Source of the DNA: a bacterium BMS3Abin03
GTDB taxonomy: Bacteria; Bacteroidota; Ignavibacteria; Ignavibacteriales; Ignavibacteriaceae
DNA length: 64,000 nucleotides
Direction: 5' to 3'
Assembly (NCBI GenBank): GCA_022340715.1
Contig: JAJDNK010000033.1
Span: forward strand, 1 to 64,000
Both the position numbers and the translations under genes were made by a program. Positions 7,564 to 17,157 of this stretch are shown here, piece by piece. The notes under the pieces were generated by a model. It did no database searches. It saw nothing but the letters and a program-made list of their open reading frames with translations, and was not told where the DNA came from. The first letter of the stretch is position 1. Every line of letters starts with the position of its first letter.

Positions 7564-9018
7564 ATGGATGATGCGGTTCTAATAGGATATTTTTTCTCAC
7601 TCTCAATTTTATTCATATTCGGTCTTCACGGTTTTGTTATGCTCTTTTATCATAAAAAATACAGAACTGTCCAGCCAAAACCCGATCCCGATTTTAAATT
7701 TAAAGACATCGTCACGATTCAACTGCCTCTGTTCAACGAATTGTATGTGGTAGAACGATTGATAAATGCAGTTTGTGAAATTGATTATCCGAAAGATAAA
7801 CTGGAGATCCAGGTACTTGATGATTCCACTGATGAAACTGTTGATATAGCATCACCAATTGTTGAACTGAAGAAAAAAGAAGGCTTTGATATTACCTACA
7901 TTCACAGAAAGAACAGACAGGGATTCAAAGCCGGTGCACTTAAAGAAGGATTAAAAATTGCAAAAGGCGAATACATAGCAATCTTTGATGCGGATTTTAT
8001 ACCCAGTCAAAATTTTCTTAAAAAAACTCTCCCGTACTTTGGTGATGAAAAAGCTGGAATGGTTCAAACAAGATGGGAACATTTAAACGGAAATTACTCA
8101 ATACTTACCCGTGCACAGGCTTTAGCTCTTGATGGTCATTTTGTGATTGAACAATCCGTAAGAAATAAAGCTGGTTTCTTTATTAATTTTAATGGAACGG
8201 GCGGTGTTTGGAGAAAACGATGTATTGAAGATGCGGGTAACTGGCATTCCGATACACTTACTGAAGATCTTGATCTTAGTTATCGTGCACAATTGAATGG
8301 CTGGAAATTTATTTTCCTTAAAGATTTTACTTCACCGGCTGAACTCCCTTCTGAAATAAATGCATTGAAAGCACAACAATTCAGATGGACAAAAGGAGCG
8401 ATTGAAACAGCAAAAAAAATTCTTCCGATGTTATGGAAATCTAAGGTTCCATTACGTGTAAAATTGCAATCAACATTTCATCTGACAAATAATATTGTAT
8501 TTCCGTTTATTTTACTTGCTGCGATTCTCAATGTACCGTTAATCTTTATAAAAAACAGCGGTTCACATGAATTATACTTTGCATTAATGTCTCTTTTTGT
8601 TTTGGCTTTCATCAGTACATTTCTTTTTTATCTTTATTCGCAAAAAGATGTAAGATCAGACTGGCGCAAGAAGATTGTCTTGTTCCCGCTTTTTATGGCA
8701 GGCAGCATGGGTTTTGCTATAAATAATTCACGTGCAGTTTTTGAAGGCTTACTGAACCGTAAAAGTGAGTTTGTAAGAACACCGAAATTTAAATTAGTAG
8801 ATGGTAAGGAAACTTGGGCAGGTAAAAAATATCTTAATAATAAGATAGGTTTTTCTGTTATTGTTGAAACCATAATGGCTGTTTACTGCCTCATCGGTGT
8901 TGCATCAAGTATTTATTTTTTAGAGATAGCAGCCTTACCATTTCATCTTTTGTTTTTCACTGGATTTTCATTTGTTGCCATCACTAGTATAAAGCATGCA
9001 TTATCACATAACTTCTAA
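7564..9018 (+). CDS. Processive family 2 glycosyltransferase, membrane-bound
   Basis: This 484-residue enzyme has the layout of cellulose-synthase-like and glucomannan-synthase-like GT2 proteins. There is one N-terminal membrane helix (about 4-27), a cytoplasmic GT-A domain, and four or five C-terminal helices (about 305-480). Catalytic motifs are all present: DD at 86-87, DAD at 142-144, TED at 233-235 and the processivity motif QQFRW at 271-275. It should polymerise or transfer sugars from a nucleotide sugar across the inner membrane. The product (glucan, mannan or glycolipid) cannot be told. It lies 21 bases after lptE and 8 bases before a TPR gene, suggesting one envelope operon. Confidence 0.85.
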   Translation: MDDAVLIGYFFSLSILFIFGLHGFVMLFYHKKYRTVQPKPDPDFKFKDIVTIQLPLFNELYVVERLINAVCEIDYPKDKLEIQVLDDSTDETVDIASPIVELKKKEGFDITYIHRKNRQGFKAGALKEGLKIAKGEYIAIFDADFIPSQNFLKKTLPYFGDEKAGMVQTRWEHLNGNYSILTRAQALALDGHFVIEQSVRNKAGFFINFNGTGGVWRKRCIEDAGNWHSDTLTEDLDLSYRAQLNGWKFIFLKDFTSPAELPSEINALKAQQFRWTKGAIETAKKILPMLWKSKVPLRVKLQSTFHLTNNIVFPFILLAAILNVPLIFIKNSGSHELYFALMSLFVLAFISTFLFYLYSQKDVRSDWRKKIVLFPLFMAGSMGFAINNSRAVFEGLLNRKSEFVRTPKFKLVDGKETWAGKKYLNNKIGFSVIVETIMAVYCLIGVASSIYFLEIAALPFHLLFFTGFSFVAITSIKHALSHNF

Positions 9019-9026
9019 GCATAATA

Positions 9027-9746
9027 TTGAGCGATATTGCAAAAAAAATATTTGATAAAAAGATCAGTCTGATCTATGAGTATAATAAAAACTCTTCTCT
9101 TTTCGTAAGAATGGCTAATGCTGAGCTTGAGAACAACAATGTTGATAATGCCGTAAAAATACTTCAAAACGGATTAAGAATATTCCCTGATTACCCGGTA
9201 GCTTATATATTGTTGGGAAAAACTTATGCATTAATGGGTGGATATGATAAAGCAGAAGAATATTTTAAAAGAGGAGGTGAAATACTGGGTTCCAGTGAGA
9301 CATACAGACATTATCTTAATGAAATTAGCGTTCTAAAAAAGAGAAGATCGCTATTTAAATCAACTTCGGGCAGAACTATTCCTCGTTCTCCTAAAGTTTC
9401 GATTAAGTCTGAGGATGAAAATAGTTTATTTCACCAGGAGAAAAAAACAAGTTCTGTTGAGAAACTTACTTCATCTATTGACGAAAAATTAGATCAACTT
9501 GCTAAAGAATTATCCCAGGCAAAAATTTCAGCGAATAATCAACCCGACATTAAACAAAAAGATTTTCTCAATCAGATAACCAATGATAATATGTTGGTGT
9601 CTGAAACTTTGGCGAAAATATATCTTGCGCAGAACGAGTATAACGAGGCAATAAAAGTTTATGAAAAATTACTTAAAAAAGATTACGACAAGTACGATTA
9701 TTATACAGGGAAGATTCGGGAAATTCGTACTAAAATAGATTCTTAG
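9027..9746 (+). CDS. TPR protein with TTG start
   Basis: The protein has 239 residues and no signal peptide. TPR-like repeats lie at about 24-90 (AYILLGKTYALMGGYDKAEEYF) and at the C-terminus (LAKIYLAQNEYNEAIKVYEKLLKK). They are separated by a charged, probably disordered region (about 105-185). The start is taken as TTG 9027, because the first ATG-encoded methionine is residue 29, inside the first repeat. It lies 8 bases after the GT2 gene and probably acts in the cytoplasm as a scaffold for it; this is inferred from position only. Confidence 0.7.
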   Translation: MSDIAKKIFDKKISLIYEYNKNSSLFVRMANAELENNNVDNAVKILQNGLRIFPDYPVAYILLGKTYALMGGYDKAEEYFKRGGEILGSSETYRHYLNEISVLKKRRSLFKSTSGRTIPRSPKVSIKSEDENSLFHQEKKTSSVEKLTSSIDEKLDQLAKELSQAKISANNQPDIKQKDFLNQITNDNMLVSETLAKIYLAQNEYNEAIKVYEKLLKKDYDKYDYYTGKIREIRTKIDS

Positions 9747-9805
9747 TTGCTGCGGTCACATTACTATTTCATAATTTCCTATCAAAAGAACATTTCTTTT
9801 ATTAA

Positions 9806-10420
9806 ATGAATATTACACACATAAAGGAAAAAATACGTAGAGAATTTTATCAGAGAGATGTCTTAACTGTTGCAAAAGAATTACCCGGGAAGATTCTTGT
9901 AAAGAAAAAGGGTAAAAGCTATTTATCAGGAAGAATAGTTGAGGTTGAGGCTTACGATGGAGAAATTGATCAGGCTGCTCATTCATACCTAGGTAGAACA
10001 AAAAGAAATGAAATAATGTTCGGAGAAGGCGGTTATCTTTATGTTTACTTAAGTTACGGTGTTCATTTTTGTTGTAATGTCGTAACAGGAGTTAAAAATA
10101 AAGGCACAGCAATTCTAATCCGTGCTGTTGAACCTATTGAAGGAATAGGTATTATGTCTAAAAACAGGTTTGGGAAAAAATCATTGACTGAAAAAGAAAT
10201 GAACAACCTCACAAGTGGACCAGGAAAAGTATGCAAAGCGTTCGGCATCGGAATAAGTCATTACGGTATTGATTTAACCGGAGATAAAATTTTTCTTCTA
10301 AACGCCGATTTGAAAAAAGGTGAGAAAATTATTTCATCTAAACGAATCGGCATTACAAAATCTGCACATCTGCCATGGAGATTTTTTATAAAGAATAATC
10401 CTTACTTATCGCGGAAATGA
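9806..10420 (+). CDS. 3-methyladenine DNA glycosylase (AAG/MPG family)
   Basis: This enzyme excises alkylated purines such as 3-methyladenine in base-excision repair. The 204-residue protein carries the family's VEVEAY segment with the catalytic glutamate (residues 45-50), the DNA-intercalation region GGYLYVYLSYGVHFCCN (about 73-90), ILIRAVEP, and the SGPGKVCKAFGI loop. Length and motifs are normal for the bacterial UPF0002/3MGH group. Its stop overlaps the next start by four bases (ATGA). Confidence 0.92.
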   Translation: MNITHIKEKIRREFYQRDVLTVAKELPGKILVKKKGKSYLSGRIVEVEAYDGEIDQAAHSYLGRTKRNEIMFGEGGYLYVYLSYGVHFCCNVVTGVKNKGTAILIRAVEPIEGIGIMSKNRFGKKSLTEKEMNNLTSGPGKVCKAFGIGISHYGIDLTGDKIFLLNADLKKGEKIISSKRIGITKSAHLPWRFFIKNNPYLSRK

Positions 10421-11442
10421 AAGAGCCTCGAAATATATTGATCGTAAGAACAGACCGAATTGGGGATGTTGTACTTTCTCTACCCTTGGCCGGTTTGATT
10501 AAAAAACATTTTCCAAATTGTAAGGTTACTTTTCTTCTGAGAAATTATACAAAAGAATTAGCGGACAAACATCCCTTTATTGATGGAGTGCTAGTTCTGC
10601 GGGAAGAACAAGAAAAGATTTTATTACGTGCAAATGTTAAAATGTTAAGGGAAAAAAGTTTTGATACTTGTATTGTTGTCTCTCCCACATTTCTTACTGC
10701 TTTAATGGTTTTTTTATCGGGAATTAAAAAACGTGTTGGTAGTGGGTATAGATTATATTCATTTTTGTTTAACAAGAAAGTATTTGAGCACAGGAAATAT
10801 GCTGATAAACATGAACTTGAATTTAATGTTAATCTTCTAAAAGAGATTGGTATCAATGAACAGGTTTCGGTTGATAATGTTAATTTTGATTTGAAGGTCA
10901 ATCCAACAAGTCTTGAATTAGTTAAAAAAATATTACGGGATTCAAATATTGATCTAACTAAAAAATTAATAATCGCACATCCTGGAAGTGGGGGAAGTTC
11001 TATTGATCTTCCGGTTGAGAAATTTGCTGAATTTATAGGTAAACTAACTAAACTTGATAATATAACAGTTGTTATTACTGGTGATAAAAAGGAACAGGAA
11101 ATTTGTCGTTCAGTTGTTGGTGATTCAAATGCTATAAATCTTTCAGGAAAATTCAATCTTTCTGGGATAATAGGTTTGATAAGCATGTGTAGTCTTTTTG
11201 CTTCAAATTCTACTGGACCTATACACATTGCTGCAGCGTTGGGAAAAGCAACAATTGGTTTTTACCCCAAAATAAAAGTATGTTCTTCTGAAAGATGGGG
11301 GCCTTTTACCGAAAAAAAAGCTGTTTTTAAGCCAGAAATAGATTGTTTTAACTGTTCTCGGGAACAGTGTGAAAAATTAGATTGTATGAATAGCATAGAT
11401 ATTGATAACGTTATAAGCGAAGCAATAAAATTATTGGCTTAA
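10417..11442 (+). CDS. Family 9 glycosyltransferase (ADP-heptose:LPS heptosyltransferase-like)
   Basis: The 341-residue protein begins with the GT9 signature ILIVRTDRIGDVVLSLPL and has the two-Rossmann GT-B layout. AHPGSGG near residue 188 and SNSTGPIHIAAALGKATIGFYP near 260-285 form the nucleotide-sugar site. A CFNCSREQCEKLDCM cysteine cluster near the end recurs in this family. Predicted role: heptose or related sugar addition to the LPS inner core, at the cytoplasmic face. ATGA overlap with the glycosylase gene couples translation. A second GT9 lies at 40123-41109. Confidence 0.85.
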   Translation: MKEPRNILIVRTDRIGDVVLSLPLAGLIKKHFPNCKVTFLLRNYTKELADKHPFIDGVLVLREEQEKILLRANVKMLREKSFDTCIVVSPTFLTALMVFLSGIKKRVGSGYRLYSFLFNKKVFEHRKYADKHELEFNVNLLKEIGINEQVSVDNVNFDLKVNPTSLELVKKILRDSNIDLTKKLIIAHPGSGGSSIDLPVEKFAEFIGKLTKLDNITVVITGDKKEQEICRSVVGDSNAINLSGKFNLSGIIGLISMCSLFASNSTGPIHIAAALGKATIGFYPKIKVCSSERWGPFTEKKAVFKPEIDCFNCSREQCEKLDCMNSIDIDNVISEAIKLLA

Positions 11443-11461
11443 TTCCAAATATGGAGATAAA

Positions 11462-12256
11462 ATGAAAATCAACGTTAAAACATTGTTTCTTACACTTTTA
11501 ATTGCAATTTCATCTGTTTTTTTGGTAAAAGGACAAAACAATAATGAAATAAGAGAACATAAAAACAACGCTTTTAAAGTAGGCGAAAAACTGAATTTCG
11601 ATATCAATTACGGATTTATTACTGCCGGTGTAGCAACTATGAGCATTCCTCGTATAAAAAGAATTTCCGGAAGAGAAGCTTATTATGTTACTTTCGAGGT
11701 AAACTCTGTTCCGAGTTTCAACTGGCTGTATAAAGTTAGAGACAGGTATGAAACCTATATAGACGTTGATGGAATATTTCCTTGGAGATTTGAACAACAT
11801 ATTCGTGAAGGTGGTTATTCAAGAGACTTTGCTGCATTTTTTGATCAGAGGAAAGGTAAAGCTAAAACAAGTAAAGGAGAATATGATATTCCTCCATATG
11901 CAAATGATATTCTTTCGGCATTTTATTACACACGGACGCTTGATTTTTCCGATATGAAAGTGGGAGATAAATTTCATCTTCAGAATTTTTATAAGGATAA
12001 AATTTACGATCTTGATGTTGTATTCAGAGGTAGAGAAACCGTGGAAGTTCCCGCCGGCAAGTTCGATTGTATTATTATTGAACCATTGGTTAAAGAAGGT
12101 GGGCTTTTCAAACACGACGGTGATATTATAATCTGGCTTTCGGATGATGAACTTAAAATTCCTGTTAAAGTAAGAACAAAAATTATAATAGGTTACGTTG
12201 AAGCAATGCTTACTTCTTATGAAGGATTAGCAGGTAAGCTTACTGCTAAAAAATAA
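11462..12256 (+). CDS. DUF3108 secreted protein
   Basis: The 264-residue protein has a clear signal peptide (ISSVFLVKGQ, cleavage near residue 25), so it is periplasmic or outer-membrane associated. The mature part starts FKVGEKLNFDINYGFITAGVA, which is the hallmark of the DUF3108 family. Later segments such as VPAGKFDCIIIEP and the final IGYVEAMLTSYEGL also fit. The family has a beta-rich, possibly lipid-carrying fold, but I know of no established function. It lies 19 bases downstream of the heptosyltransferase gene. Confidence 0.8.
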   Translation: MKINVKTLFLTLLIAISSVFLVKGQNNNEIREHKNNAFKVGEKLNFDINYGFITAGVATMSIPRIKRISGREAYYVTFEVNSVPSFNWLYKVRDRYETYIDVDGIFPWRFEQHIREGGYSRDFAAFFDQRKGKAKTSKGEYDIPPYANDILSAFYYTRTLDFSDMKVGDKFHLQNFYKDKIYDLDVVFRGRETVEVPAGKFDCIIIEPLVKEGGLFKHDGDIIIWLSDDELKIPVKVRTKIIIGYVEAMLTSYEGLAGKLTAKK

Positions 12257-12345
12257 CAAAAGAAAAACCCCGGATATACTTTTCTTCATTTTATTAAATC
12301 TTATCGCTAATTTCCAATCGATATAAAAATTACTTACTACAGATT

Positions 12346-13314
12346 ATGTCAGAATTTGAAAATAATCCACAACAGGATGATGAAGAAGAGAAATCCCGCA
12401 TTGAAGAAAAATTAAAAAGAGCCAGAGAAACTTATCCATTAATCTCACCAATAGCCGCAGCTTTTCTCGGATTGATCGGTGGATTTTTTCTTTACCAATT
12501 TGTTGGTGGTGCTCTTACGCTTGTAATATTTGGTTTTGACCTTGAAAGCGCATCGGTTGATGGTCTTCGATTAATGACAATGGCGGGAGAAATACTTTTC
12601 ATTCTTCTCCCTGCTTTACTTTTTGCCAGATGGATTTATGGTGATGTTTCTGATGTTATCTCTGTTAAGATACCGAGCTGGATCGAAGTTGTTTTATTTT
12701 CAGTAGGTATCATAGTATTAATGCCACTACTTCAAAGTTATCTCTACATTCAAAATTTTATTATTGAACGGTTGGCCGCAAATGTGGAAATCATAAATTC
12801 AATCAAAACTGTTTTCGATTCTTTAAATGATATGGTGGAAAAAACTTATGGAAATCTTCTTGCAGCACATAATATTCCTGAAATGATCCTGGTTGTAATT
12901 GCTGTTTCGATTGTTCCCGCAGTTTGTGAAGAAGTAATGTTTCGGGGTTACATACAAAAAAGCTTTCAGTTTAAGCTAAAACCTTTTCGGGCAGCTTTTA
13001 TAACAGCCATATTTTTTAGCTTGTATCACTTCAATCCGTACGGATTTTTTCCATTAGCTGCTTTAGGATTGTACCTGGGATTTGCTGCTTATTTAAGCGA
13101 ATCTCTCGTAGTTCCAATCGTTTTACATTTCCTTAATAATTTCGGTGCCGTTCTTCTTTATTTTATAGTCGGCAATGATGAATTGATAAATTCTGATGTT
13201 ACTAATGCAGAAGGAATGCAGTCAAATATTTTTATATTCGTAATATTAATCTTCTTATTTACATTAGTTATCTTTGCAATAAAGAAGTATTACTCAAAAA
13301 TTAGAAATGCATAG
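12346..13314 (+). CDS. CPBP-family intramembrane glutamic endopeptidase
   Basis: The 322-residue membrane protein has about eight helices. The CPBP (Abi/Rce1-like) motifs are intact: EE at 195-196 with R at 200 (CEEVMFRG), H228 (SLYHFN) and H261 (VLHFLNN). Rce1-like members cleave within the membrane with the paired glutamates. The substrate here is unknown. The N-terminus is acidic and charged (about 1-30). The next gene starts 8 bases after its stop. Confidence 0.85.
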   Translation: MSEFENNPQQDDEEEKSRIEEKLKRARETYPLISPIAAAFLGLIGGFFLYQFVGGALTLVIFGFDLESASVDGLRLMTMAGEILFILLPALLFARWIYGDVSDVISVKIPSWIEVVLFSVGIIVLMPLLQSYLYIQNFIIERLAANVEIINSIKTVFDSLNDMVEKTYGNLLAAHNIPEMILVVIAVSIVPAVCEEVMFRGYIQKSFQFKLKPFRAAFITAIFFSLYHFNPYGFFPLAALGLYLGFAAYLSESLVVPIVLHFLNNFGAVLLYFIVGNDELINSDVTNAEGMQSNIFIFVILIFLFTLVIFAIKKYYSKIRNA

Positions 13315-13322
13315 GAGAATAT

Positions 13323-13673
13323 ATGCCCGTATGTCCAAATTGTGGTTATGAATACGTTGAGGGTATAACAATGTGCCCCGACTGCAACACCCAATTAGTA
13401 GAATTCGAAGATCTTCCAAAGTTCGAAGAATTGAGTGAAAAGGATTGGGTACTGGTTTATACTTCAGGTAATGAATTTGAAGTAGAGATGCTGAAGGATG
13501 TTTTGGAAAGTGCCGGTCTGGAAGCAAGTGTTTTATCACAGAAAGATCATAATTTTCCTGCACCAGGCGATCTCTCGGTAGTTAAACTTATGGTTCGGAA
13601 ACGCGATGTTGAAGCAGCACTGAATTATATCCAGGAAGCAAAACAAAATCAGGATGATACATCGGACGAATAA
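13323..13673 (+). CDS. Zinc-ribbon DUF2007 protein
   Basis: The 116-residue protein has two CxxC pairs at the N-terminus (CPNC at 4-7, CPDC at about 18-21) forming a zinc ribbon. A DUF2007-type signal-transducing domain (about 41-105) follows, with VYTSGNEFEVEMLKDVLESAG. DUF2007 is related in shape to PII-like or ACT-like small domains; the ligand is unknown. The stop overlaps the start of cdsA (TAATG), so the two are translationally coupled. Confidence 0.8.
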   Translation: MPVCPNCGYEYVEGITMCPDCNTQLVEFEDLPKFEELSEKDWVLVYTSGNEFEVEMLKDVLESAGLEASVLSQKDHNFPAPGDLSVVKLMVRKRDVEAALNYIQEAKQNQDDTSDE

Positions 13674-14485
13674 TGCCTGTTGGAAACACAGTTACAAGAA
13701 TAATTGTATCTATCATAGCGATTCCGGCAATTTTATTAGTTAGTTATCTTGGTAGCTATTATTTTATTAGCTTTTGTCTGTTGATCGGAAGTATTTCTTA
13801 TTATGAGCTGTGGGTTTTTGTAAAAGATAAAAATATTAATGTAAATCTTCTGCTTGGTATATCATCGATTGTTTTAGTGATTACAAACGTCTTTAATCAT
13901 TTCATAGATTTTTATTTTCTTACCATTTTAATTATAGCTGCTGTTACTCTAATTGAACTTTTCAGGAACAACGGTTCCCCGATTATCAATACCGGAACGA
14001 CATTGCTTGGGATTTTCTACATCGGATTGTTTTCTTCAGCCTTAGTTTATCTCAGAGAATTGTATCCTACAGACTATGAAAAAGGTGGATTTATTATTAT
14101 CTCTGTTTTGATTTCAATTTGGATTTGTGATTCTGCTGCATTTTTTGGCGGAACTGCTCTCGGAAAACATAAATTATTTCCTCGTGTAAGTCCAAAGAAA
14201 AGCTGGGAAGGGGCGGTGTTTGGACTTTTTTTTGCAGTAATTTCAATGATAATTTCCAAACTTGTTTTACTCGATTTTTTATCTTGGAAAGATGTTATTA
14301 TCATTGGTTTAATAGTGGGTGTGATTGGACAAGTTGGGGATCTTATAGAATCATTATTTAAACGCGATGCCGGAGTAAAAGACTCTTCCGCATTTATTCC
14401 GGGTCATGGTGGAATATTTGATCGTTTCGATTCTCTTCTTTATACAGGCCCCATCGTTCTGCTATATTTAAAATATCTGGTTTAG
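13673..14485 (+). CDS. cdsA: Phosphatidate cytidylyltransferase CdsA
   Basis: CdsA makes CDP-diacylglycerol from phosphatidic acid and CTP, the branch point of phospholipid synthesis, in the inner membrane. The 270-residue protein has about eight helices. It carries the cytidylyltransferase pieces SPKKSWEG and, near the C-terminus, KDSSAFIPGHGGIFDRFDS, the family signature with its metal-binding aspartate. Its start overlaps the upstream zinc-ribbon gene by one base; rimO begins 20 bases downstream. Confidence 0.93.
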   Translation: MPVGNTVTRIIVSIIAIPAILLVSYLGSYYFISFCLLIGSISYYELWVFVKDKNINVNLLLGISSIVLVITNVFNHFIDFYFLTILIIAAVTLIELFRNNGSPIINTGTTLLGIFYIGLFSSALVYLRELYPTDYEKGGFIIISVLISIWICDSAAFFGGTALGKHKLFPRVSPKKSWEGAVFGLFFAVISMIISKLVLLDFLSWKDVIIIGLIVGVIGQVGDLIESLFKRDAGVKDSSAFIPGHGGIFDRFDSLLYTGPIVLLYLKYLV

Positions 14486-14505
14486 CCTATTAATTTTTTC
14501 AGGTT

Positions 14506-15798
14506 ATGAGTAATAAAAATAAAGTAAGTGTTATTACACTTGGTTGTTCAAAAAACATTGTTGATTCTGAACGGTTGATGAAACAGCTTCAACTTAATAA
14601 GGTTTTGTTAATGGAAGATCCAGAGGACGCCGATACCGTAATAATTAACACATGTGGTTTTATTGAAAGGGCAAAAGAAGAATCGATAAATACGATATTA
14701 AATGCTGTTAGTTTGAAGAGCAAAGGTAAGCTGAATAAAGTAATTGTGGCGGGTTGTCTTTCACAAAGATATAAAGAAGAGTTAGCTAAAGATATACCTG
14801 AAGTAGATGTATATTTTGGAACCGAGGATTACGAAGGAATACTTAAAGAACTTGGCGGAGAACTTAAATACAATCTTCTTGGTGAGCGACTTTTAACTAC
14901 CCCTTCTCACACAGCTTATCTTAAAATTTCCGAAGGTTGTGATCATCCATGTTCTTTTTGTGCAATCCCATTGATACGTGGCCAGCATAAATCGAAGCCA
15001 ATGGAAGACCTGATAAAAGAAACCGAATTTTTGGCTAACAACGGTACTAAAGAACTTATTATTATTGCACAGGATACTACTGATTACGGAAAAGATATTT
15101 ACGGTAAAAAAAACCTTGCTGAATTATTAAAAACACTAAGCAAAGTTGTTGGAATAGAATGGATAAGACTAATGTATGCCTATCCATCAAGATTTTCGAC
15201 CGATGTTATGGAAGAAATTGCATCGAATGAAAAAATTTGTAATTATGTAGATATTCCTTTACAGCATATTTCGGATAATGTTCTTCGCTCAATGAGGCGT
15301 GGTGTAACAGCAGCGCAAACTAAAAAATTATTAAACCGACTCCGTTCTAGTATTCCTGCTTTAACTTTGCGAACAACATTATTAACCGGTTATCCGAATG
15401 AAACAGAAGATGATTTTAAAGAATTGTGCGATTTTGTTGGGGAAACACGATTCGACAGGATAGGAACTTTTACTTTTTCAGTTGAGGATAATACTTCAAG
15501 TTATATTCTGGGTGATCCGGTTCATCAAAAAATAAAAGAAGAAAGAAGAGATATTTTGATGGAAATTCAAAAAGACATTTCAGCAGAATTAAATTCAGCT
15601 TTTATTGGGAAAAAACTTAGGATTTTAGTTGAAGCTAAAGAAGGAGATTTCTATATTGGAAGGTCATACAGGGATGCACCTGAAGTGGATGGCGAAGTAT
15701 TAATCCCAAATAAAAACAATATATTAACACCGGGAAACTTTTATGATGTTAGGGTGTATGATTCGAATGAATATGATCTGTTTGCTGATGTTATCTAA
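14506..15798 (+). CDS. rimO: Ribosomal protein S12 methylthiotransferase RimO
   Basis: RimO methylthiolates the conserved aspartate of ribosomal protein S12 and is a sister family of MiaB. The 430-residue protein has auxiliary-cluster cysteines C14 (TLGCSKN), C50 and C84. The radical SAM motif has C145, C149 and C152 (CDHPCSFC), and a TRAM domain is near the end. TLGCSKNIVDSE and IPLIRGQHKSK separate it from MiaB. It lies 20 bases after cdsA and 17 before the GWxTD gene. Confidence 0.95.
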   Translation: MSNKNKVSVITLGCSKNIVDSERLMKQLQLNKVLLMEDPEDADTVIINTCGFIERAKEESINTILNAVSLKSKGKLNKVIVAGCLSQRYKEELAKDIPEVDVYFGTEDYEGILKELGGELKYNLLGERLLTTPSHTAYLKISEGCDHPCSFCAIPLIRGQHKSKPMEDLIKETEFLANNGTKELIIIAQDTTDYGKDIYGKKNLAELLKTLSKVVGIEWIRLMYAYPSRFSTDVMEEIASNEKICNYVDIPLQHISDNVLRSMRRGVTAAQTKKLLNRLRSSIPALTLRTTLLTGYPNETEDDFKELCDFVGETRFDRIGTFTFSVEDNTSSYILGDPVHQKIKEERRDILMEIQKDISAELNSAFIGKKLRILVEAKEGDFYIGRSYRDAPEVDGEVLIPNKNNILTPGNFYDVRVYDSNEYDLFADVI

Positions 15799-15815
15799 AG
15801 TAAATGGAGTATAAA

Positions 15816-17084
15816 ATGAAAACAATAATATTTTTTTTAGTAATATCATTTATCGGCAGTATCAATGGACAGATTGATAAAACGGATAAAATCTCTAATG
15901 ATCATATTCGGTTCTATCAGGACTTTCTAAATTTTGCCGGAGGGAATAAAACTAGATTGGATGTTTTCATACGTGTACCTTTTAGAGAAATTCAGTTCGT
16001 TAAATCAGGTACGGGTTACGAGGGCGGATATTCTGTAACAGTTTCTATTTATGATGAAGATAAATCTACTCTGGTTCAGGAAAAATTATGGAATGAAAGT
16101 ATTACACTTAAATCATTTGAGGATTTATCGTCCGGACAAAATTATAATCTGAGTTATCGTTCTTTTGAACTGCCGCCCGAAAAGTATTTTATTAGAACTG
16201 CTGTTACCGATAAAGATTCTCGTCAGGAATATACTGCTGAAAGTTTCTTTGTGGTTAAAGATTTTTCTAAAGAACCTTCTGTGAGTGATATTATGCTCAT
16301 AGCACGTAAAACGGTAGTTGACGGGAATAATAAAATCATTCCTAATGTTACTAGGGATATTGTAAGTTCAGAAAAAGGTATAAATATATTTTACGAAATA
16401 TATTCTGACTCAGCCGAAACGAGAGAATTGGAATATGTGATTTCAAAAGATAAAAACGATGATGTTGTGTATTCTGAAACCAAAGAACAGGAACTTAAAG
16501 CCGGGACAACACAAATATTCTATACTTTTTTTGACACGACTTTATCTCTCGGCACTTACCATCTTTCTGTATATATGAAAAAAGCAGATGGGGATTCCGT
16601 TTTAGGAGCCACAAAAAAAATCTTCTCACGTATAGTGGGTTTACCAAATAATATCGTAGATATTGATAAAGCCATTACTGAGTTGGTTTACATTGCAAGT
16701 CCGGAAGAGATAGGAAAAATGGAAGATGGAAAAAATGAAAAGGAGAAGACAAAAAGATTCCTGGAATTCTGGAAAACTAAAGATCCTTCACCCGGGAATG
16801 AACAAAATGAAGTGTTTGAAGAATATTACCGACGGGTAGATTATAGCAACAAAAATTTTTCCCAGTATATGGATGGATGGAGATCAGACAGGGGAATGGT
16901 ATATATAATCCTCGGTGCACCAAATAATATAGACCGGCATCCGTTTGAATATGATTCTAAACCGTATGAAGTCTGGCAGTACTACGAATTAAACAGGAGT
17001 TTTGTTTTTGTGGATGAAACAGGATTTGGCGATTACCGCCTGACTACACCTTTGTATGGAGATTTATTCCGCTATCGTTATTAA
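15816..17084 (+). CDS. Secreted GWxTD-domain protein
   Basis: From ATG 15816, with GGAG five bases upstream, the protein has 422 residues; an in-frame ATG at 15804 would add four residues before the signal peptide and is less likely. A Sec signal ends near INGQ. A beta-sandwich region follows, and the C-terminal GWxTD domain contains GWRSDRGMVYIILGAPNNID, in which serine replaces the usual threonine. The GWxTD family is frequent in Ignavibacteria, Chlorobi and Acidobacteria; its function is unknown to me. A terminator follows (17111-17147), so this closes the long upstream operon. Confidence 0.8.
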   Translation: MKTIIFFLVISFIGSINGQIDKTDKISNDHIRFYQDFLNFAGGNKTRLDVFIRVPFREIQFVKSGTGYEGGYSVTVSIYDEDKSTLVQEKLWNESITLKSFEDLSSGQNYNLSYRSFELPPEKYFIRTAVTDKDSRQEYTAESFFVVKDFSKEPSVSDIMLIARKTVVDGNNKIIPNVTRDIVSSEKGINIFYEIYSDSAETRELEYVISKDKNDDVVYSETKEQELKAGTTQIFYTFFDTTLSLGTYHLSVYMKKADGDSVLGATKKIFSRIVGLPNNIVDIDKAITELVYIASPEEIGKMEDGKNEKEKTKRFLEFWKTKDPSPGNEQNEVFEEYYRRVDYSNKNFSQYMDGWRSDRGMVYIILGAPNNIDRHPFEYDSKPYEVWQYYELNRSFVFVDETGFGDYRLTTPLYGDLFRYRY

Positions 17085-17110
17085 AATTTTATAATTTGAA
17101 ATGCATTTTA

Positions 17111-17147
17111 AAGCTTGCTGTTGTTGATGGCAAGCTTTTCTTTTTTA
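17111..17147 (+). terminator. Rho-independent terminator
   Basis: AAGCTTGC (17111-17118) pairs perfectly with GCAAGCTT (17130-17137) around an 11-base loop, followed by a T-rich tract. It separates the GWxTD gene from the sugar-kinase gene. Confidence 0.85.
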
Positions 17148-17157
17148 TTTTAAAAGT

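Noticed and set aside
10545-11228. 227-residue frame on the minus strand
   Set aside because: It lies wholly antisense to a well-supported heptosyltransferase gene and has no family features, so it is a shadow frame.
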